A DNA stretch of 10,704 nucleotides from JASJHI01 sp965371355. GTDB taxonomy: Bacteria; Actinomycetota; Acidimicrobiia; Acidimicrobiales; Ilumatobacteraceae. The stretch's first letter is position 1. Each line of letters opens with the position of its first letter. The notes under the pieces are model-generated. The model worked only from the letters and a program-made list of their open reading frames with translations, did not search any database and was not told the origin of the DNA. Positions 6,439 to 10,704 of the stretch are shown here, piece by piece. Location: positions 1 through 10,704 of the forward strand of contig CBDUYD010000101.1 in assembly GCA_965371355.1 (NCBI GenBank). The letters are read 5' to 3'. The position numbers and the translations under genes were made by a program.

Positions 6439-6840
6439 TCACCAGACGAAGCAGAGGATCTCGCCGCCCACGTTGCGCCTGCGCGCCTCGCGGTCGGTCA
6501 TGAGCCCGTGGGATGTGGACAGGACGGCGACCCCGAGACCGCCGAGCACTCGGGGCACGGCGTTGGCGCCGCGGTACACCCGCAGGCCGGGGGTCGAGAT
6601 GCGGCGCAGGCCCAAGATCGTGCGGTCACGGTCCGGCGAGTACTTCATCTGGATGGTCAGGACATCGCCGACACCCTTGGGTGACGGTGCGGTCTCGTAG
6701 CTGCCGATGTAGCCCTCCTGCTGGAGGACATCGGCGAGCGCGACCTTCTGCTTGGACGAGGGCATACGCACCTCGTCGTGCTTGGCGGTGTTCGCGTTGC
6801 GAACCCGGGTCAGCATGTCTGCGATTGGATCGGTCATCAT
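6439..6840 (-). CDS. rpsH: 30S ribosomal protein S8
   Basis: S8 is a primary 16S rRNA-binding protein needed early in 30S assembly; in several bacteria it also represses its own operon by binding the mRNA, though no such site was identified here. It has 133 residues. The N-terminus DPIADMLTRVRNA (4-16) and the C-terminal signature GVAVLSTSHGLMTDREAR (103-120) are diagnostic. Two ATGs are adjacent at 6840 and 6837. The family normally starts MTDPIADML, favouring 6837, while the GAGGAG upstream is better spaced for 6840 (about 9 nt); the difference is a single residue. The leader closely resembles the one before rpsZ. Confidence 0.97.
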   Translation of the reverse strand: MMTDPIADMLTRVRNANTAKHDEVRMPSSKQKVALADVLQQEGYIGSYETAPSPKGVGDVLTIQMKYSPDRDRTILGLRRISTPGLRVYRGANAVPRVLGGLGVAVLSTSHGLMTDREARRRNVGGEILCFVW

Positions 6841-6861
6841 GTCAGTTGTCTCCTCGCCACG

Positions 6862-7047
6862 TCACCACGACGACTTCGTCATGCCGGGGATCTCGCCGGC
6901 GTGTGCGAGCTCGCGCAGACAGATCCGGCAGAGGCCGAACTTGCGGTAGACCGAACGGGCGCGGCCGCAGCGGCGACAGCGCGTGTAGGCGCGAACCTTG
7001 AACTTGGGCTTCTTGTTCGCCTTGTTGATCAGTGCTTTCTTTGCCAT
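6862..7047 (-). CDS. rpsZ: 30S ribosomal protein S14, zinc-binding type Z
   Basis: S14 lies in the head of the small subunit. At 61 residues this is the short, zinc-ribbon (C+) version, with four cysteines in two CxxC pairs (24, 27, 40, 43). The zinc-free form is about 90-100 residues long and usually encoded outside this operon. The basic N-terminus (MAKKALINKANKKPKF) and the ending LAHAGEIPGMTKSSW (47-61) are standard. It sits between rplE and rpsH as expected for the spc operon, 18 nt after rplE. The ATG at 7047 has GAGG upstream. If a zinc-free paralogue exists it would be elsewhere in the genome. Confidence 0.98.
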   Translation of the reverse strand: MAKKALINKANKKPKFKVRAYTRCRRCGRARSVYRKFGLCRICLRELAHAGEIPGMTKSSW

Positions 7048-7065
7048 GTCAGTGGTCGCCTCGCG

Positions 7066-7725
7066 TCACTTGCTCTGCTTGCCGTACTGCGGCGTCTTGC
7101 GACGCTTCTTTCGGGGTGCGTTCTCGGCCTCGATGCCCTTCTTGAAGGGGAAACCGAACGCGTCGAGCAGCGCTCTGCCGCTCTCGTCGTCGGTCGCGGT
7201 CGTCACGATCGTGATATCCATTCCCCGCTGGTGGTCGACGGTGTCCGGGTCGATCTCCGCGAACATCGTCTGCTCGTTGAGTCCGAACGTGTAGTTGCCA
7301 TGGCCGTCCCAGGAATGGGCCGGCAGACCGCGGAAGTCACGGATCCGGGGAATCGCGACCGATACGAGCCGGTCGAGGAACTCCCACATCCGCTCACCGC
7401 GCAGCGTGACCTTCGCGCCGATCGCCTGGCCCTCGCGGAGCTTGAAGTTGGCGATCGACTTCTTCGCCTTCGTCACAATCGGCTTCTGACCGGAGATCAC
7501 CGTGAGGTCGGAGACCGCACCTTCGATCAGCGACGGCTGGCCGGCCGCGCGGCCGACTCCCATGTTGATGACGATCTTTTCGAAGTTCGGCACCTCCATC
7601 ACGTTGGTGATCGAAAGTTGTTCTTGCAGCGTGGCTCGGAGCTCGTCTCCGTACCTCCCCTTGAGGCGCGGGATCTCCGGCGCAGGGCTGGTAGTCGCGG
7701 TGTCGGTCGTCGCGGTGTCGGTCAT
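7066..7725 (-). CDS. rplE: 50S ribosomal protein L5
   Basis: L5 binds 5S rRNA and contacts P-site tRNA and the 30S head (bridge B1b). The 219 residues are longer than the usual 179-190. The core begins near residue 19 (PRLKGRYGDEL) and carries VPNFEKIVINMGVG (45-58), the GQKPIVTKAKKSIANFKLR stretch (79-97), PRIRDFRGL (126-134) and the C-terminal GMDITIVTTA (168-177). The extra length is a Thr/Asp/Ala N-terminal extension (2-18), partly a tandem TDTAT repeat produced by a 15-bp duplication, and a basic tail (RKKRRK, 205-210). The ATG at 7725 overlaps the rplX stop as ATGA, with GGAGGAG about 6 nt upstream. A later start would lose this ribosome-binding site. Confidence 0.97.
   Translation of the reverse strand: MTDTATTDTATTSPAPEIPRLKGRYGDELRATLQEQLSITNVMEVPNFEKIVINMGVGRAAGQPSLIEGAVSDLTVISGQKPIVTKAKKSIANFKLREGQAIGAKVTLRGERMWEFLDRLVSVAIPRIRDFRGLPAHSWDGHGNYTFGLNEQTMFAEIDPDTVDHQRGMDITIVTTATDDESGRALLDAFGFPFKKGIEAENAPRKKRRKTPQYGKQSK
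7694..7723. repeat. 15-bp perfect tandem duplication at the rplX/rplE junction
   Basis: The unit GTCGCGGTGTCGGTC (plus strand) occurs twice head to tail, at 7694-7708 and 7709-7723. On the minus strand it begins at the third base of the rplE start codon, runs through the stop-start overlap and encodes the repeated five residues TDTAT at L5 positions 2-11. Being 15 bp it keeps the L5 frame. Confidence 0.9.
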
Positions 7726-8039
7726 CCGATCTCCTCCCCACTCGGGCGGGCGATGCGCACCTTCGTGCCGTCGTCGAGGGTCTTGTACCCGAGGCGGACC
7801 ATCTTGCCCTTGTGTACGTACATCACGTTGCTCACGTGGATCGGCAGGTCCTTCTCGATGATCCCGCCCTGATCGTTGGCCCGCGTCGCACGCTGGTGCT
7901 TCGACACGGTGTTCACGCCATTGATCAGCACCTTGTCGGACTTCGGGTAGACGTGGGCGATCTCGCCCTGCTTGCCCTTGTCCTTGCCGGTGATCACCTC
8001 GACGGTGTCACCCTTCTTCAACTTCGTCCGACCTGCCAT
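7722..8039 (-). CDS. rplX: 50S ribosomal protein L24
   Basis: L24 is one of the two assembly-initiator proteins of the large subunit and lies near the peptide exit tunnel. It has 105 residues, a normal length. A KOW motif occupies about residues 6-33 (LKKGDTVEVITGKDKGKQGE, 7-26). HQRATRANDQGGIIEKDLPI (48-67) and the strand NVMYVHKGKMVRLGY (71-85) follow. The ATG at 8037-8039 is one nucleotide after the rplN stop (TGA-C-ATG), with GGAGG upstream inside the end of rplN. The stop overlaps the rplE start as ATGA. An in-frame extension upstream into rplN is not used. Confidence 0.97.
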   Translation of the reverse strand: MAGRTKLKKGDTVEVITGKDKGKQGEIAHVYPKSDKVLINGVNTVSKHQRATRANDQGGIIEKDLPIHVSNVMYVHKGKMVRLGYKTLDDGTKVRIARPSGEEIG

Positions 8040-8040
8040 G

Positions 8041-8409
8041 TCAGAGCACCTCCGGGGCGAGCGAGACGATTCGCATGAACTTGCGGTCGCGCAGCTCACG
8101 GCCGACCGGGCCGAAGATGCGCGTGCCGCGCGGCGTGAGGTCGTCCTTGATCAGAACGGCCGCGTTCTCGTCGAAACGGATGTAGCTGCCGTCGGGACGA
8201 CGCTTCTCCTTCTTGGTGCGGACGACGACGCACCTGACGACCTCGCCCTTCTTCACGGCGGCACCGGGAATTGCATCCTTGACCGTCGCGACGAAGATGT
8301 CGCCGATCGAGGCGTACCGACGGCGCGTGCCGCCGAGCACCTTGATGCACAACACCTCTTTGGCGCCGCTGTTGTCGGCGACGCGCAATCGCGATTCCTG
8401 CTGGATCAT
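8041..8409 (-). CDS. rplN: 50S ribosomal protein L14
   Basis: L14 binds 23S rRNA and forms an intersubunit bridge; it is also the docking site of the silencing factor RsfS in many bacteria. The 122 residues match the family length exactly. Conserved stretches are MIQQESRLRVADNSGAK (1-17), CIKVLGGTRRRYA (21-33), a VKKGEVVRCVVVRTKK strand region (52-67), RFDENAAVLI (78-87) and GTRIFGPVGRELR (94-106). The ATG at 8409 overlaps the rpsQ stop as ATGA. No anomalies. Confidence 0.98.
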   Translation of the reverse strand: MIQQESRLRVADNSGAKEVLCIKVLGGTRRRYASIGDIFVATVKDAIPGAAVKKGEVVRCVVVRTKKEKRRPDGSYIRFDENAAVLIKDDLTPRGTRIFGPVGRELRDRKFMRIVSLAPEVL

Positions 8410-8771
8410 TTGGCACGCTCCAAGACCTCGGTGATCCGCCAGCGCTTGTTCTTGCTGAGCGGACGGGTCTCCATCACGCGGACCTTGTCGCCGACGTTGG
8501 CGTCGTTGGTCTCGTCGTGCGCGTACAACCGCTTGCTGCGGAGCACGAACTTGTTGTACTTGCGGTGTCGAACGCGATCGATGACGGCGACGATCGCTGT
8601 CTTGTCCATCTTGTCCGACACGACGAGACCCTCGCGGACCTTGCGCCTCGAGCGCTCGGGGGTGGCATCTTCGGAGGGTGTCCCTCCGGAGGCTGCCTGC
8701 TCGGGCGGCGCCTGTTGGGCGGCGGTCGGTTCGTCTGTCGTCGTCACGGTTTCCACGTTGTTTTCTGCCAT
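8406..8771 (-). CDS. rpsQ: 30S ribosomal protein S17 with long N-terminal extension
   Basis: S17 is a primary 16S rRNA-binding OB-fold protein. The core starts near residue 42 (RRKVREGLVVSDKMDKTAIV), and the family signature GDKVRVMETRPLSKNKRW runs at 94-111. Total length from the ATG at 8769-8771 is 121 residues, against about 84 in E. coli. The extra part is an N-terminal region rich in Thr, Glu, Ala, Pro and Gln (2-40) that looks disordered; long S17 N-termini are known in Actinobacteria. A TTG three codons upstream (8780) is an alternative start that would sit only 1 nt after the rpmC stop; ATG is preferred, although its Shine-Dalgarno is weak. The stop overlaps rplN as ATGA. Confidence 0.95.
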   Translation of the reverse strand: MAENNVETVTTTDEPTAAQQAPPEQAASGGTPSEDATPERSRRKVREGLVVSDKMDKTAIVAVIDRVRHRKYNKFVLRSKRLYAHDETNDANVGDKVRVMETRPLSKNKRWRITEVLERAK

Positions 8772-8781
8772 CTCGCTCAAC

Positions 8782-8997
8782 TCACTGTCCTGCCTCGGCC
8801 GCGACGATCTCGCGTTCGCGGATGAGGGTGTTGATGCGGGCGATCTGCTTGCGAACCTTGCCGATCTCGGCGGTGTTCTCGAGCTGACCGGTCGCGTTGC
8901 GGAAGCGCAGGTTGAGCGCCTCCTGCTTGGTCGCCTTCAATTCGTCGATCAATTCACCGAGGCTGAGCTCGGCCAGGTCGCCCTTCTTGCCGGCCAT
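8782..8997 (-). CDS. rpmC: 50S ribosomal protein L29
   Basis: L29 is a small helical-hairpin protein near the exit tunnel, part of the docking site for trigger factor and SRP. It has 71 residues, typical. ELSLGELIDELKATKQEALN (10-29) forms the first helix, LRFRNATGQLEN (30-41) is the family signature, and VRKQIARINTLIRERE (48-63) is the second helix. The ATG at 8997 overlaps the rplP stop by one base (TGATG), with a strong GGAGGAG upstream within the last codons of rplP. It is followed after 10 nt by rpsQ. Confidence 0.97.
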   Translation of the reverse strand: MAGKKGDLAELSLGELIDELKATKQEALNLRFRNATGQLENTAEIGKVRKQIARINTLIREREIVAAEAGQ

Positions 8998-9413
8998 CAG
9001 ATCTCCTCCTCACGGGTGATTACCCGCGCCTTGATCGGGAGCTTCTGGATCGCCTTCTCGAGCGCCGTCCTGGCGAGCTGCTCGTCCGGATACGACAGCT
9101 CGAAGAGCGTACGACCCGGCTTGACGACTGCAACCCAGAATTCGGGATTGCCCTTGCCCGAACCCATTCGGGTCTCGGCGGGCTTCTTCGTGACCGGCTT
9201 GTCGGGGAAGATGTTGATCCACACCTTGCCGCCACGCTTGATCTCGCGCGTCATGGCGATACGAGCGGCCTCGATCTGGCGGGCGGTGAGCCAACCCGGT
9301 TCGAGCGCCTGGATCCCGTAGTCACCGAAGTGGAGACCGGAACCGCCCTTGGTCATTCCCTTGGTGCGGCCGCGTTGCTGTTTGCGATGGGCAGCCTTGC
9401 GGGGCATCAGCAT
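8997..9413 (-). CDS. rplP: 50S ribosomal protein L16
   Basis: L16 contacts the A-site tRNA elbow and organises the peptidyl-transferase region. The 138 residues match the family. Diagnostic stretches are MLMPRKAAHRKQQRGR (1-16), FGDYGIQALEPGWLTARQIE (29-48), the KVWINIFPDKPVTKKPAETR region (63-82) with MGSGKGNPEFWVAVVKPG (83-100), and LARTALEKAIQKLPIKARV (113-131). The ATG at 9413 was chosen over Met3 because the family begins MLxP and an AGGGG lies about 8 nt upstream, directly behind the rpsC stop. The gap to rpsC is 14 nt; the stop overlaps rpmC by one base. Confidence 0.98.
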   Translation of the reverse strand: MLMPRKAAHRKQQRGRTKGMTKGGSGLHFGDYGIQALEPGWLTARQIEAARIAMTREIKRGGKVWINIFPDKPVTKKPAETRMGSGKGNPEFWVAVVKPGRTLFELSYPDEQLARTALEKAIQKLPIKARVITREEEI

Positions 9414-9427
9414 CGGAGTGTCCCCTT

Positions 9428-10315
9428 TCAGTCCTCGCCGCGGAAGTGCGGCGTCTCGTGGGCCTCGCCGGCCGCGGTGCGGCGGGCGATCGCTTCTTCT
9501 TCGTCGAGCAGCTTTTCGAGCTCGGGATCGGCTTCCTTCACGAGCGGCTGCGGCTCGGGCTCGGGAGCGGCACCGGCCTTGGGTCCGGCCGACGACACGA
9601 CCTTTCGCGCCTGTCCGATCGGACCCGAGGTCTCGCCGACGGCCATCGCGGCCTCGCGGGCGATCTTTTCGTCGTTGATCGACTTGTAGGGCGTGATGTC
9701 GCCCTTGTAGAGCCACACCTTGACGCCGACACGACCGCTCGTGGTCTTCGCCTCGCGCATGCCGTAGTCGACATCGGCACGCAGCGTGTGCAGGGGCACA
9801 CGGCCCTCGCGGTACCACTCGGTGCGGCTCATCTCTGCGCCACCGAGACGACCGGAACACTGCACCCGGATGCCGAGGGCGCCGGCACGCTGGGCGTTCT
9901 GCACGGCCCGCTTCATGGCCCGGCGGAAAGCGATCCGGTTGACGAGTTGGTCGGCGACACCCTGCGCGATGAGGGCGGCGTCGAGCTCGGGGCTCTTGAT
10001 CTCGACGATGTTGAGCTGGATCTTCGGGTTGCCGGTGATCTTGGTGATCATCTGACGCAACTCGTCGGCCTGCGCACCGCGGCGACCGATCACGATGCCG
10101 GGACGCGCGGTGTGCACGTCGACGCGCAGCTTGTCACGGGTGCGCTCGATCTCGATGCGGCTGATCGCCGCCGACTCGAGACGCTCCATGATCTGCTGGC
10201 GGATCGTCCAGTCCTCGGTCAGGTACTCCTTGTAGTCGCGCTCGCTGAACCAGCGCGACTTCCAATCGGTGGTGATACCGAGGCGGTAGCCGTAGGGGTT
10301 GATCTTCTGACCCAT
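9428..10315 (-). CDS. rpsC: 30S ribosomal protein S3
   Basis: S3 lies at the mRNA entry tunnel of the 30S subunit and takes part in mRNA helicase activity. The protein has 295 residues. MGQKINPYGYRLGIT (1-15) is the family start; a KH type-2 domain spans about 39-108 with its GxxG loop at 77-80 (GRRG). The C-terminal S3 domain (about 118-208) includes LGIRVQCSGRLGGAEMSR (147-164) and ADVDYG (180-185). After about residue 245 an extra Pro/Glu/Ala-rich acidic tail continues to the end, making it longer than the E. coli 233-residue form; Actinobacteria commonly have such tails. The ATG at 10315 overlaps the stop of the upstream gene by one base (TGATG). Confidence 0.98.
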   Translation of the reverse strand: MGQKINPYGYRLGITTDWKSRWFSERDYKEYLTEDWTIRQQIMERLESAAISRIEIERTRDKLRVDVHTARPGIVIGRRGAQADELRQMITKITGNPKIQLNIVEIKSPELDAALIAQGVADQLVNRIAFRRAMKRAVQNAQRAGALGIRVQCSGRLGGAEMSRTEWYREGRVPLHTLRADVDYGMREAKTTSGRVGVKVWLYKGDITPYKSINDEKIAREAAMAVGETSGPIGQARKVVSSAGPKAGAAPEPEPQPLVKEADPELEKLLDEEEAIARRTAAGEAHETPHFRGED

Positions 10316-10704
10316 CAGACGGCTCCCTCGTCGTCCGCTTCGCTTTCTCCTCGCGACGCGTCCACCTCGTCGCTGGCGCTTCCCTCGGCGGTTGTGTTCA
10401 CATCTGTCTCCTGTGCGGCATCGTCGGCCGGTCCGTTCTTGTCGTCCTTGGCTGCGCCGGGCTTGGTGAAGCCGGCGGCCTCGGCCGACTCGGCACTGTC
10501 GAACCACACCTCGGCCTTGGTCGCCCGGTAGTAGCGGCTGCCCGGCTCGTGCAACAGCATCGATTGGATGTTGCCCTTGACCTCGTGACCCTCGGGCACG
10601 CCACCATCCTCGGGCGGCTGCACCGAACCCGGCCATTCGGCCGCGCTGGTGGCGGGCTCGTCGGAGACGACCTCGATGGCGGGCTCGTCGTCCGCTGCGC
10701 TTCC
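10315..10704 (-). CDS. rplV: C-terminal part of probable ribosomal protein L22 with sunset-like domain extension (5' end off window)
   Basis: The frame is open from the right edge to the TGA at 10315-10317, giving the last 129 residues of a gene whose start lies beyond the window. It directly precedes rpsC and overlaps its ATG by one base, the position always held by rplV in this operon, so it is most likely the C-terminus of L22. No L22 core sequence is in view. The visible part has three sections: an acidic Ala/Asp/Glu/Pro linker (1-35), a compact domain (about 39-83, roughly 10456-10590), and a Glu/Asp/Ala/Ser-rich tail. The domain reads VKGNIQSMLLHEPGSRYYRA followed by TKAEVWFDSAESAEAAGF, which resembles the small KGN...YH-P-x-x-YY...T-x-x-E-x-WF...A-x-x-AGF module that I recall as the sunset domain. 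The alternative is a separate gene between rplV and rpsC; a GTG at 10623 could start it but has no clear ribosome-binding site. Confidence 0.7.
   Translation of the reverse strand, partial: GSAADDEPAIEVVSDEPATSAAEWPGSVQPPEDGGVPEGHEVKGNIQSMLLHEPGSRYYRATKAEVWFDSAESAEAAGFTKPGAAKDDKNGPADDAAQETDVNTTAEGSASDEVDASRGESEADDEGAV

Noticed and set aside
7972..9321. A 449-codon plus-strand open frame across rplX-rplN-rpsQ-rpmC-rplP.
   Set aside because: It is antisense to five canonical ribosomal protein genes in tight coupling, has no ribosome-binding site or family resemblance, and reflects GC bias.
9446..10531. A 361-codon plus-strand open frame antisense to rpsC and the L22 extension.
   Set aside because: The translation is Leu/Asp/Gly/His-rich shadow sequence, and the opposite strand encodes S3 with its full KH domain.

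Overview
The window is GC-rich bacterial DNA dominated by a ribosomal-protein operon on the minus strand. Read right to left, the order is [end of rplV]-rpsC-rplP-rpmC-rpsQ-rplN-rplX-rplE-rpsZ-rpsH-rplF-rplR-rpsE-rpmD-rplO-secY-adk, which is the classic S10-spc order. Several features suggest an actinobacterium, possibly of the Acidimicrobiia (Ilumatobacter-like): the small zinc-ribbon S14 (rpsZ), a four-cysteine adenylate kinase, very high GC at wobble positions, GTG starts, long acidic or Ala/Glu-rich tails on ribosomal proteins, and a sunset-like domain at the end of the probable L22. The placement is inference from style and gene content, not from a search.

Region by region. Positions 2-1378 (+) hold the 3' part of an unidentified protein with an acidic linker followed by a repeat-built, probably beta-propeller domain. 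Positions 1379-1561 form a convergent intergenic region with two tandem 55-bp copies of a palindromic element. Positions 1562-1990 (-) encode a small DCC/DUF393-type thiol-disulfide protein. Positions 2036-4027 (-) hold adk and secY, closely spaced and both with GTG starts. Positions 4028-4153 are the only sizeable gap inside the operon and carry stacked inverted repeats. Positions 4154-10315 (-) hold fourteen ribosomal protein genes, with junctions from 4-nt overlaps to gaps of 29 nt. Positions 10315-10704 (-) are the C-terminal part of the gene upstream of rpsC, by position rplV, with an unusual extension.

The operon genes supply 30S parts (S3, S17, S14, S8, S5), 50S parts (L22, L16, L29, L14, L24, L5, L6, L18, L30, L15), the Sec translocon channel SecY and adenylate kinase. 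The ATGA and TGATG junctions imply translational coupling. After adk the usual map-infA-rpmJ-rpsM-rpsK-rpsD-rpoA-rplQ continuation is absent. A DCC-family gene follows instead, and then an unrelated convergent gene, so that part of the cluster must lie elsewhere.

Most of the window is ordinary, highly conserved housekeeping DNA. The points of interest are the L22 C-terminal extension, the tandem palindromic element, the structured rplO-secY gap, a 15-bp tandem duplication at the rplX/rplE junction, and near-identical leaders before rpsZ and rpsH. I see no new defence or mobile system.
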